A stretch of DNA of 64,000 bases from Chryseobacterium daeguense DSM 19388. Its GTDB lineage: Bacteria; Bacteroidota; Bacteroidia; Flavobacteriales; Weeksellaceae. Location: the NCBI RefSeq assembly GCF_000430825.1, contig NZ_AUMT01000004.1, forward strand, positions 62,001 through 126,000, given 5' to 3'. This document shows positions 7,039 through 13,976 of this stretch, in pieces (the first letter of the stretch is position 1; each line of letters starts with the position of its first letter). The translations under genes and the position numbers were made by a program. Under the pieces are notes generated by a model. That model searched no databases. It was not told where the DNA came from and worked only from the letters and a program-made list of their open reading frames with translations.

Positions 7039-8190
7039 TTAAAGCATTTTAAGATTATTCACTTCAAGTTCTGTAAGGATTCTCCAGTGGCCTCGCTTGA
7101 TATTTTTCTTCGTTAATCCGGCAAACATTACCCTGTCCAGAGCTTCTACTTCATATCCTAATCGTTGGAAAATTCTTCTGATAACACGGTTCCATCCGAT
7201 ATGGATTTCTATCCCAACTTCATTTTTCGGTTTTCCTTCAATAAAAGAAATCTGGTCTACAACCGCTACGCCTTCATCCAGACGGATACCTTCTGCAATC
7301 AGCTTCATGTCTTCATGGGTCAGCTTTTTGTCCAAAGTCACATGATAGATTTTTTTGGCATCAAAAGACGGGTGTGTCAATTTTTTTGTCATGTGGCCGT
7401 CATTGGTAAGCAAAATAACTCCGGTTGTAGAACGGTCAAGCCTTCCCACAGGGAATAAACGGTAAGGTGAAGCATTAGCTACCAGATCCATTACTGTTTT
7501 TCTTGCTTTATCGTCTTTAGTTGTGGAGATATACCCTTTTGGCTTGTTTAGAAGTACATAAACAGGCTTTTCAGGAGTAATGCTCTGGCCATCGAAAACT
7601 ACTTTATCGGTTTTCTCAACCTGGTAGCCCATTTCTGTTACTACTTTTCCGTTTACTTCTACAAGCCCCTGTGTAATAAGCTCATCTGCCTCTCTCCTGC
7701 TGCAGATTCCTGAATTTGCAATGAATTTATTAAGACGAATTGTATCTTTATGAACATCTTTTTCTATTTTGCTCAATCTTCTTTTTTGTACAAAAGATTT
7801 TGCTCCATCCTGTTTTCTGTCATCGCCACTGCCCGGTCTTCTTCCGTATTTCAGGCTGCCTCTTTCGTATTTATCTCTTGTATCAAAATTATTAGGTCTG
7901 CTTCCGCCTCTTTTCGGGGCAGATTTTCCGAATGATTTTTTCTCTTCCCCGGCACTGGTAATGAATGGTTCCTGCTCACTTTTCCCAAATTTCTTATCCA
8001 TACGGTCCTGATAGCTGGTGCCTCCACTTTTCCTGGAATCAGAATTTCTTTCTCCTGCTTTTGGAAATGGTTTTTTGAAAGGTTTTGAACCAGAAGAATT
8101 TCCTGATCTTGAAGCACGAGAATCATCAGAATTATTTCTTGTTGAACTTCTTGGTTTTTTTGGTCTTCCTGAATTATTATCTCTGCTCAT
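7039..8190 (-). CDS. rluB: RluB/RsuA-type pseudouridine synthase with long basic N-terminal extension
   Basis: 383 aa. The first ~145 residues are Ser/Arg/Lys/Gly-rich and low complexity (typical of Bacteroidota members). Then an S4 RNA-binding domain (IRLNKFIANSGICSRREADE, residues ~151-210) and the catalytic domain with FPVGRLDRSTTGVILLTNDG, where the Asp after GRL is the nucleophile. It closes with the RRIFQRLGYEVEALDRV signature. It should modify 23S rRNA (RluB, U2605 type in E. coli) or another rRNA site; the exact target is not deducible. Divergent from aroB, with its own promoter. Confidence 0.88.
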   Translation of the reverse strand: MSRDNNSGRPKKPRSSTRNNSDDSRASRSGNSSGSKPFKKPFPKAGERNSDSRKSGGTSYQDRMDKKFGKSEQEPFITSAGEEKKSFGKSAPKRGGSRPNNFDTRDKYERGSLKYGRRPGSGDDRKQDGAKSFVQKRRLSKIEKDVHKDTIRLNKFIANSGICSRREADELITQGLVEVNGKVVTEMGYQVEKTDKVVFDGQSITPEKPVYVLLNKPKGYISTTKDDKARKTVMDLVANASPYRLFPVGRLDRSTTGVILLTNDGHMTKKLTHPSFDAKKIYHVTLDKKLTHEDMKLIAEGIRLDEGVAVVDQISFIEGKPKNEVGIEIHIGWNRVIRRIFQRLGYEVEALDRVMFAGLTKKNIKRGHWRILTELEVNNLKML

Positions 8191-8204
8191 GCTAAATATT
8201 TGTG

Positions 8205-8235
8205 CAAAGATAGTTAATTTAATAACGAGTTAAAA
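8205..8235 (-). promoter_or_regulatory. rluB promoter
   Basis: On the minus strand TTTT-N19-TATCTTTG, close to the Bacteroidota consensus TTTG-N19-TAnnTTTG, 15 bp upstream of the rluB ATG. Confidence 0.6.
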
Positions 8236-8294
8236 ATTAAGAATCATAACTTTGCAATATAGTTTTTACTTCTAACTTTACAGAAAACCTGAAA

Positions 8295-9341
8295 ATGATA
8301 ACACTATTAAATGATAATTTTTCTGAGTTGAATGATTTCTTACACGAAAAATCCTTCAGTAAAATCTTTATTCTTGTTGATGAAAATACCCACGAATATT
8401 GCCTTCCTACCCTTTTAGGGAACATGGAAACGGATATGGGCTTTGAAATTCTGGAAATAGAAGCCGGCGAAGAAATGAAAAATATTCAGACGGTCAACCA
8501 GCTTTGGGAGATACTTACGGAAATGCAGGCGGACAGAAAAGCTTTAATAATCAATCTTGGCGGCGGTGTGATTACCGATATGGGCGGTTTTGTGGCTTCT
8601 ACTTATAAAAGAGGCATATCATTCATTAATATTCCAACTACCCTTTTATCGATGTGTGATGCATCAATCGGGGGGAAAACAGGGATTGACCTGATGCACT
8701 ATAAAAATATGGTAGGTACATTTTCTTTTCCTGAACAGATTTTTGTTTATCCAAAATTTTTAGAAACCCTTCCATTTAAACAGCTGAGAAGCGGCTTTGC
8801 AGAGATGCTGAAACATGGGTTAATAGCAGATAAAACGCATTGGGAGAACTTAATTCAGGTCAATAAGCTTGATATAAAGGGTGTTATCCCACATATTCAG
8901 GCTTCGATAGATATTAAGCAGGATGTTGTTGAAAAAGATTTCCATGAAAAAAACGTCAGAAAAACGCTGAATTTCGGGCATACCATTGGCCATGCCGTGG
9001 AAAGCTTATACCTGAATCAGGGTAATCCGGTTCTTCATGGAGAAGCAGTGGCGATGGGAATGATCGCTGAAGCTCACCTTGCCTTTCTTGAAGGATTGAT
9101 CTCTGAAGAAGATTCTGTTTTAATTATCGAAAATATTCAAAAATTCTATCCTTATCTTGATATCAGCGATTTTAAAGATGATGAAATTTTCTCTGTATTA
9201 ATCAATGATAAGAAGAATATGGACAGCAAAATCAATTTTTCTCTGCTTTCAGGAATCGGTTCTTGCGTATATGATCATCAATGCAGCCAAAAGAATATTA
9301 AATCTTCTTTAGATTTTTATAGAAAACTGAATTATGCTTAA
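8295..9341 (+). CDS. aroB: 3-dehydroquinate synthase
   Basis: 348 aa, second step of the shikimate pathway (DAHP to 3-dehydroquinate; NAD and Zn dependent, cytoplasmic). The glycine-rich NAD segment is NLGGGVITDMGGFVASTYKR; the substrate/Zn segment is TTLLSMCDASIGGKTG; metal His ligands lie in FGHTIGHAVES and LHGEAVAMGM. Length and motif order are complete. A likely -7 element (TAACTTTG, 8247-8254) precedes it. It is a single gene with its own terminator. Confidence 0.96.
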   Translation: MITLLNDNFSELNDFLHEKSFSKIFILVDENTHEYCLPTLLGNMETDMGFEILEIEAGEEMKNIQTVNQLWEILTEMQADRKALIINLGGGVITDMGGFVASTYKRGISFINIPTTLLSMCDASIGGKTGIDLMHYKNMVGTFSFPEQIFVYPKFLETLPFKQLRSGFAEMLKHGLIADKTHWENLIQVNKLDIKGVIPHIQASIDIKQDVVEKDFHEKNVRKTLNFGHTIGHAVESLYLNQGNPVLHGEAVAMGMIAEAHLAFLEGLISEEDSVLIIENIQKFYPYLDISDFKDDEIFSVLINDKKNMDSKINFSLLSGIGSCVYDHQCSQKNIKSSLDFYRKLNYA

Positions 9342-9407
9342 AAAAACATTTCATTTTGACTTTTTTGAATTAAAAAATTAAACAAAATTTATAATTTGTA
9401 TTTTTTT

Positions 9408-9423
9408 CTAAACAAATGTTTAG
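9408..9423. promoter_or_regulatory. 16-bp palindrome upstream of OMP gene 1
   Basis: CTAAACA-AA-TGTTTAG, perfect 7-bp arms, no T run. It lies about 100 bp upstream of the sigma-54-like promoter at 9519, within the range of enhancer-binding-protein sites. No identical copy was seen before the other four paralogues. Confidence 0.35.
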
Positions 9424-9461
9424 TAGTCTTTATATTATTGATTTACAATTTGATATAAGTT

Positions 9462-9500
9462 AAAACCATTTGCTAAAACAAATGGTTTTGTTTTTATTTT
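9462..9500 (+). terminator. aroB terminator
   Basis: AAAACCATTTG / CAAATGGTTTT stem with a six-base loop followed by a T-rich tract. Confidence 0.88.
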
Positions 9501-9518
9501 TCATTAAAATTTTGATTT

Positions 9519-9534
9519 TGGCAAACAATTTGAA
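9519..9534 (+). promoter_or_regulatory. Sigma-54-like promoter of OMP gene 1
   Basis: TGGCAA-N5-TTGAA: GG and TTG in the exact -24/-12 spacing of sigma-54 promoters (TGGCAC-N5-TTGCW). About 80 bp before the ATG. Confidence 0.6.
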
Positions 9535-9612
9535 AGATACTCACCGTCAAATGAAAAAACTGACAAGTAGTAAATTTTAAAATTAGGAAATAGTAAATTA
9601 AAAATTAAAGTT

Positions 9613-10257
9613 ATGAAAAAGTTAATTTTAGGAATAGCAGTTACGGCAGGTTCGTTAGCATTCGCTCAGACTACGACAACAACCACCACTTCCACATCAT
9701 CGCTGGTAGCATTCGGTATTAAGGCGGGAATGAATGTTTCTTCCCTTACCAACGACAGCGGATTGGAAGATCAGGGCTCTAAAATCGGATTCAATGCGGG
9801 TGTATTTGCTAACATTCCTGTAGCCAGCTCCTTCAGCATCCAGCCGGAGGTTTTATACTCTCAATATGGGGATAAGTACGATCAGGTTATTGCAGGAACG
9901 AGATATTCTCGTGCAAGACATTTAGATTATATTACGGTACCGGTAATGTTCCAGTACAATGTGATCCCGAATCTTTATTTAGAAGCAGGCCCGGAATTCG
10001 GATTCATGGTTAATGCTAAAAATAAGTTTAAAAACGAAACAGATAATAATACAATCAACGAGACGGGAGATTATAAAGACAGCTTAAACAAATTCAACTT
10101 TGGTATTGGTTTAGGAGCAGGATATTATTTTACAGACAATATAGGTCTTACAGCAAGATATGTTGCAGGTCTTACGGATATTGCGAAAGACAGACCAAAT
10201 GGATCTGATGCTATCAGAAATAATGTTTTCCAGGTTGGTTTAGCATTTAAATTTTAA
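9613..10257 (+). CDS. Outer membrane beta-barrel protein, paralogue 1
   Basis: 214 aa. Signal peptide MKKLILGIAVTAGSLAFAQ, then a Thr-rich linker and a PF13568-type (PorT-like) small barrel: FGIKAGMNVSS, FNAGVFANIPVASSFSIQPE, YITVPVMFQYNVIPNLYLEA, FGIGLGAGYYFTDNIGLTAR and the C-terminal strand FQVGLAFKF ending in aromatic Phe, as expected for Bam-assembled outer membrane proteins. It is the first of five tandem paralogues, each with its own promoter and terminator. Function unknown; relatives are surface or adhesin-like OMPs rather than confirmed pores. Confidence 0.88.
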   Translation: MKKLILGIAVTAGSLAFAQTTTTTTTSTSSLVAFGIKAGMNVSSLTNDSGLEDQGSKIGFNAGVFANIPVASSFSIQPEVLYSQYGDKYDQVIAGTRYSRARHLDYITVPVMFQYNVIPNLYLEAGPEFGFMVNAKNKFKNETDNNTINETGDYKDSLNKFNFGIGLGAGYYFTDNIGLTARYVAGLTDIAKDRPNGSDAIRNNVFQVGLAFKF

Positions 10258-10297
10258 AAGACGAAAGTTAGTAATAACAGAAATTGATTTCAATAAG

Positions 10298-10331
10298 TCA
10301 GGCTTATATTTAGTATAAGTCTGATTTTTTT
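10298..10331 (+). terminator. Terminator of OMP gene 1
   Basis: TCAGGCTTATA / TATAAGTCTGA stem (one G-U pair) followed by seven T. Confidence 0.85.
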
Positions 10332-10418
10332 ATATTAAAAATTTGGAGTGAAAATTATAATCAAAATTTGTGGAAAAATGTTTTATTTTATATAAAATTG
10401 TATTAATTTAAGATAATT

Positions 10419-10434
10419 TGGTAGGAAATTTGCA
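10419..10434 (+). promoter_or_regulatory. Sigma-54-like promoter of OMP gene 2
   Basis: TGGTAG-N5-TTGCA; perfect -12 box, one-base change in the TGGCA half. 49 bp before the ATG. Confidence 0.55.
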
Positions 10435-10482
10435 TTCTATGGTTTGATATTTTAAAATTATCAACTAATAAAAAAAATGACT

Positions 10483-11067
10483 ATGAAAAAATTAATCTTA
10501 GGAATCGCAATTTCTTTAAGTTCATTGGCTTTTGCACAGGAAAAAGCTAAAGAATCATCCTCACCTGTAAGATTTGGTGTGAAAGCAGGTCTTAATGTTT
10601 CGAGTATTTCAGGAGGAGATTCAAAAGCAAAAGCAGGTTTTTACGGAGGTGTATTTGCTAACATCCCTGTTTCATCGCAGTTTGCAGTACAACCTGAGGT
10701 ATTGTATAACGGAGTAGGCTCAAAAGCTGAGGATCTGGATGATTTGAAAATAAATCTCGATTATATCTCAGTTCCTGTAATGTTTCAGTATAATGCAATG
10801 CCGAACCTTTATCTGGAAGCAGGGCCACAATTCAGTTTCCTTATTAACTCTAAACTTAAATACCAATCAGCTTCAGTAGACGGAAAAGATCTTGTTAAAG
10901 GATTTGATTTCGGTATTGGTTTGGGTGCCGGATATTATATTGTGGACGGATTTGGTATTACGGCAAGATTCGTGGCTGGTGTCGTGGATATTGGTGAAAA
11001 AATCAATGGTGTTCAGGCTGAGGGCAAAAATAATGTCTTCCAGATTGGATTAGCTTATAAGTTTTAA
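10483..11067 (+). CDS. Outer membrane beta-barrel protein, paralogue 2
   Basis: 194 aa from the ATG at 10483 (an ATG two codons earlier is possible). Signal peptide MKKLILGIAISLSSLAFAQ. Barrel motifs RFGVKAGLNVSS, GFYGGVFANIPVSSQFAVQP, YISVPVMFQYNAMPNLYLEA and the terminal strand FQIGLAYKF. It is closest in style to paralogue 4 (both have GFYGG and YNGxGSK). Monocistronic. Confidence 0.88.
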   Translation: MKKLILGIAISLSSLAFAQEKAKESSSPVRFGVKAGLNVSSISGGDSKAKAGFYGGVFANIPVSSQFAVQPEVLYNGVGSKAEDLDDLKINLDYISVPVMFQYNAMPNLYLEAGPQFSFLINSKLKYQSASVDGKDLVKGFDFGIGLGAGYYIVDGFGITARFVAGVVDIGEKINGVQAEGKNNVFQIGLAYKF

Positions 11068-11094
11068 AACATAATTAAAGTTTAATACTATTAG

Positions 11095-11124
11095 CCGGAT
11101 TAATATTTTTAATCCGGTTTTTTT
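11095..11124 (+). terminator. Terminator of OMP gene 2
   Basis: CCGGATTA / TAATCCGG stem followed by seven T. Confidence 0.88.
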
Positions 11125-11256
11125 ATTTGTATTAATAAAAATAATATTATTGCTTACTATAGTAAAAATAAATAATTTAAAAATGCTTTTAAATTTAAAT
11201 TTTAATAAATGATCAGCCTGTAAATTTATAATTTTTTATGATTTTGAATTATTTTG

Positions 11257-11274
11257 TTATGATATTTATCATAA
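11257..11274. promoter_or_regulatory. 18-bp palindrome just upstream of the OMP gene 3 promoter
   Basis: TTATGATA-TT-TATCATAA, perfect 8-bp arms, ending 10 bp before the -24 box at 11285. It could be a regulator site; its position is too close for a typical sigma-54 enhancer, so repression is as likely as activation. Confidence 0.35.
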
Positions 11275-11284
11275 TTTAACTTTT

Positions 11285-11300
11285 TGGCATGGAAATTGAA
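11285..11300 (+). promoter_or_regulatory. Sigma-54-like promoter of OMP gene 3
   Basis: TGGCAT-N5-TTGAA at -24/-12 spacing. Its location leaves a ~50-nt leader before the ATG at 11360 and argues against the upstream in-frame ATG at 11321. Confidence 0.55.
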
Positions 11301-11359
11301 AATAATGTTAACGTCAAAAAATGACCACAATAATTAAGTATAATAAAGTAAAAACATTT

Positions 11360-11995
11360 ATGAAAAAATTTCTTCTAGGATTAGCAGTTATCGCTGGTTC
11401 TTTTACATTCGCTCAGCAAAAAAATTCTACACCTGTTTCTAAATCTCCTGTTAGATTTGGTATTAAAGCAGGTTTGAACGTTTCAACAATGTCTAAAGAA
11501 AGTGATCTTGACAATTACAGCAGAAAAGCCAGAACAGGTTTTAATGCAGGAGTATTTGCAAACATTCCTTTATCTTCTGATTTCAGTGTGCAGCCGGAGA
11601 TTTTATATTCTCAGTATGGTAATAAGATCAACTTTACGGATGATGGAGACAAAATATATGCAAAAAGAAATCTTGATTATATTACTGTTCCGGTAATGTT
11701 CCAGTATAACGTAGTTCCTAACTTCTATTTAGAAGCGGGTCCTGAGTTTGGGTTCAAAGTAGGTTCAACGATAAAATATGTGAATGAAACACTTAATTTT
11801 TCAGTTACTTCTACAGTGGACGATGCAAAAGGATTTAATTTAGGATTAGGTATCGGAGCAGGTTACTATGTTACACCAAATATTGGTATTACAGCAAGAT
11901 ACGTAGCAGGTCTTACGGATGTTATTAAAGATAACAAGGGAGGTGACGCTATTAAAAATAATGTATTCCAAGTGGGGTTAGCTTATAAATTCTAA
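11360..11995 (+). CDS. Outer membrane beta-barrel protein, paralogue 3
   Basis: 211 aa from the ATG at 11360, which gives a clean signal peptide MKKFLLGLAVIAGSFTFAQ; the ORF is open to 11321 but that extension would bury the signal peptide. Barrel motifs RFGIKAGLNVST, GFNAGVFANIPLSSDFSVQP, YITVPVMFQYNVVPNFYLEA, LGLGIGAGYYVTPNIGITAR, terminal strand FQVGLAYKF. It is most like paralogue 1 in the ILYSQYG segment. Monocistronic. Confidence 0.88.
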   Translation: MKKFLLGLAVIAGSFTFAQQKNSTPVSKSPVRFGIKAGLNVSTMSKESDLDNYSRKARTGFNAGVFANIPLSSDFSVQPEILYSQYGNKINFTDDGDKIYAKRNLDYITVPVMFQYNVVPNFYLEAGPEFGFKVGSTIKYVNETLNFSVTSTVDDAKGFNLGLGIGAGYYVTPNIGITARYVAGLTDVIKDNKGGDAIKNNVFQVGLAYKF

Positions 11996-12030
11996 TCATA
12001 TCTTTAAATAGATTATTAATCAAAATTAGG

Positions 12031-12052
12031 CCGGGTTTTTACCCGGTTTTTT
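12031..12052 (+). terminator. Terminator of OMP gene 3
   Basis: CCGGGT / ACCCGG stem followed by six T. Confidence 0.88.
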
Positions 12053-12211
12053 ATTTAATAACTCTAAGTAAAATACATTTCCAGTTACGTGATTTTGAGT
12101 GCCAGGTTTTTAATTTTTAAATTAAATATTTACATTGATTATTTGTTAAAGTTTCCTTTTTAATAGCATTATAACCTCTGTAAAGCCTTATTAATAAAAG
12201 GAATATTTGTT

Positions 12212-12227
12212 TGGCAAGGATTTTGAT
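12212..12227 (+). promoter_or_regulatory. Sigma-54-like promoter of OMP gene 4
   Basis: TGGCAA-N5-TTGAT at -24/-12 spacing. The preceding segment GCCTTATTAATAAAAGGAA is nearly repeated before gene 5. Confidence 0.55.
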
Positions 12228-12284
12228 AAGTAATTGTCGTCTGAATGAAAATCAGAAAAAAATTAACAAAGTAAAAACATATTT

Positions 12285-12860
12285 ATGAAAAAATTATTAT
12301 TAGGATTAGCAGTTATTGCTGGTTCATTTACATTCGCTCAGAAAACATCATCTTCCCCTGTAACATTCGGTTTAAAAGCAGGTCTAAACGTTTCAAATAT
12401 CAGTGGTGGTAATTCTAAAGCAGGTTTCTACGGTGGTGCCTTTATGAACGCTCCTATCGCAAGCAACTTTAGCATTCAGCCGGAGGTTTTGTATAACGGA
12501 TTAGGATCAAAAATAAAAGATGAAAATATTACTGTGAACTTTAATTATATCTCAGTTCCGGTAATGTTCCAGTACAATGCTTTACCGAACTTATACCTTG
12601 AAGCAGGTCCACAATTCAGTTTTTCAGTAGGATCAAATTTAAAATATGATTCTCAGACTATTGATAAAGGCAACCTTGTTAAGGCAAAAAGCTTTGACTT
12701 TGGTATTGGTTTAGGAGCCGGATATTATTTCAATAAAAACATTGGTGTTACCGCAAGATACGTTGCAGGTGTTACTGATGCTTTCAAAGAAATTGGAGGG
12801 GTGAAGAACATTGATGGTAAAAACAGTGCTTTCCAAGTAGGTTTGGCGTATAAGTTTTAA
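12285..12860 (+). CDS. Outer membrane beta-barrel protein, paralogue 4
   Basis: 191 aa. Signal peptide MKKLLLGLAVIAGSFTFAQ (almost identical to paralogue 3). Barrel motifs TFGLKAGLNVSN, GFYGGAFMNAPIASNFSIQP, YISVPVMFQYNALPNLYLEA, GIGLGAGYYFNKNIGVTARY, terminal strand FQVGLAYKF. Monocistronic with its own -24/-12 promoter and strong terminator. Confidence 0.88.
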   Translation: MKKLLLGLAVIAGSFTFAQKTSSSPVTFGLKAGLNVSNISGGNSKAGFYGGAFMNAPIASNFSIQPEVLYNGLGSKIKDENITVNFNYISVPVMFQYNALPNLYLEAGPQFSFSVGSNLKYDSQTIDKGNLVKAKSFDFGIGLGAGYYFNKNIGVTARYVAGVTDAFKEIGGVKNIDGKNSAFQVGLAYKF

Positions 12861-12890
12861 TCAATTATTCATAATCAATCAAAATTTTTG

Positions 12891-12918
12891 AAGCCGGGTT
12901 CGATGCCCGGCTTTTTTT
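12891..12918 (+). terminator. Terminator of OMP gene 4
   Basis: AAGCCGGG / CCCGGCTT stem, T-rich tail of seven T. Confidence 0.9.
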
Positions 12919-13111
12919 GTATTGAAATATATTTCGAGAAAAAATAAAAAATTAATATAATTTTCATTATCCAATTAAATGTTTAAGTAGTAAAAATTAA
13001 ATTTTAAACTTAAATATAGTTTATTTATTTTTAAAATTAAACATTATGAGTTGTTTTTTTTAACAAATGAAATCTTTGCTAATGCCTATTAATAAAGGAA
13101 AAATGAATGTT

Positions 13112-13127
13112 TGGCAAGCATTTTGCA
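13112..13127 (+). promoter_or_regulatory. Sigma-54-like promoter of OMP gene 5
   Basis: TGGCAAGCATTTTGCA: TGGCA and TTGCA at exact sigma-54 spacing, the best of the five. 62 bp before the ATG. The segment GCCTATTAATAAAGGAA upstream resembles that of gene 4. The rest of the 329-bp spacer (12861-13189) holds only the gene 4 terminator and AT-rich sequence. Confidence 0.65.
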
Positions 13128-13189
13128 AAATAAATCAAGTCTGATTAAATATCAGATAAATAATAAAGTAAAATTTTAAAAGACAAATT

Positions 13190-13900
13190 ATGAACAAGTT
13201 ATTTCTAGGACTAGCAATAGTCACTGGCTCATTAGTATTTGCTCAGGAAACGAAAACTGTAACAGCAGCCCCGATGAATAAAGTAAAAGAGCCTGTAAGA
13301 TTTGGTATCAAAGGTGGGGTAAACTTCTCCCAGTTCAGCGAGCAAAAGCTTAGTACAAAAAGTCTGAGACCGGGATTCAATGCAGGGGTTTTTGTTAATA
13401 TACCTTTATCAGAAAAATTTGCAATCCAGCCGGAAGTTTTATATAATCAATTAGGAAGCAAAAGCGTTCTTACAGAAAAAGATCTATCAGAAAACTCTTC
13501 AGTAAAAGTAAAAGAAAATTATAGCCTGAACTATATCTCCGTACCATTAATGCTTCAGATGAAGCCTGCTGATAACTTCTACATCGAGGCTGGCCCGGAA
13601 ATCAGCTATTTCATTAATGGTAAATATACCGGTGATGTGACAACCACTACTACTACTGTTGGAGGTAACACAACCACTCAGACTGAATCTTATTCAAGAG
13701 ATCTTGAAAAAGAAAGGGTTAAGAAATTTAATCTTGGCTTAGGTCTTGGTCTTGGATATTATTTTACCCCTAATTTGGGTATCAACGCAAGATATGTAAA
13801 CAGTCTTACACACGTTGCCAATAATTCTGGTGTGCCGGAAAATATGAAGGATAAAGAAACCAACCGTGTTTTCCAAGTGGGATTAAACTACAAATTTTAA
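13190..13900 (+). CDS. Outer membrane beta-barrel protein, paralogue 5 (longest)
   Basis: 236 aa. Signal peptide MNKLFLGLAIVTGSLVFAQ. Same barrel order: RFGIKGGVNFSQ, GFNAGVFVNIPLSEKFAIQP, YISVPLMLQMKPADNFYIEA, LGLGLGYYFTPNLGINARYV, terminal strand FQVGLNYKF. It carries a longer Thr-rich surface-loop insertion (VTTTTTTVGGNTTTQTES), and MFQYN of the others is replaced by MLQMK, so it is the most diverged copy. Function unknown. Confidence 0.87.
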   Translation: MNKLFLGLAIVTGSLVFAQETKTVTAAPMNKVKEPVRFGIKGGVNFSQFSEQKLSTKSLRPGFNAGVFVNIPLSEKFAIQPEVLYNQLGSKSVLTEKDLSENSSVKVKENYSLNYISVPLMLQMKPADNFYIEAGPEISYFINGKYTGDVTTTTTTVGGNTTTQTESYSRDLEKERVKKFNLGLGLGLGYYFTPNLGINARYVNSLTHVANNSGVPENMKDKETNRVFQVGLNYKF

Positions 13901-13924
13901 TATAACCAATTTTAATTTCAATGA

Positions 13925-13969
13925 AAAGGTCAGGCTTATTATTAAACCTGACCTTTACTTTTTTATTTA
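13925..13969. terminator. Terminator between OMP gene 5 and purF
   Basis: AAAGGTCAGG / CCTGACCTTT stem between convergent genes, with a T-rich tail on the plus strand. Confidence 0.8.
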
Positions 13970-13976
13970 TTTGAAT

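Noticed and set aside
11321..11359. Upstream ATG for OMP gene 3
   Set aside because: It adds 13 residues before a clean signal peptide and lies only about 20 bp from the -12 box.
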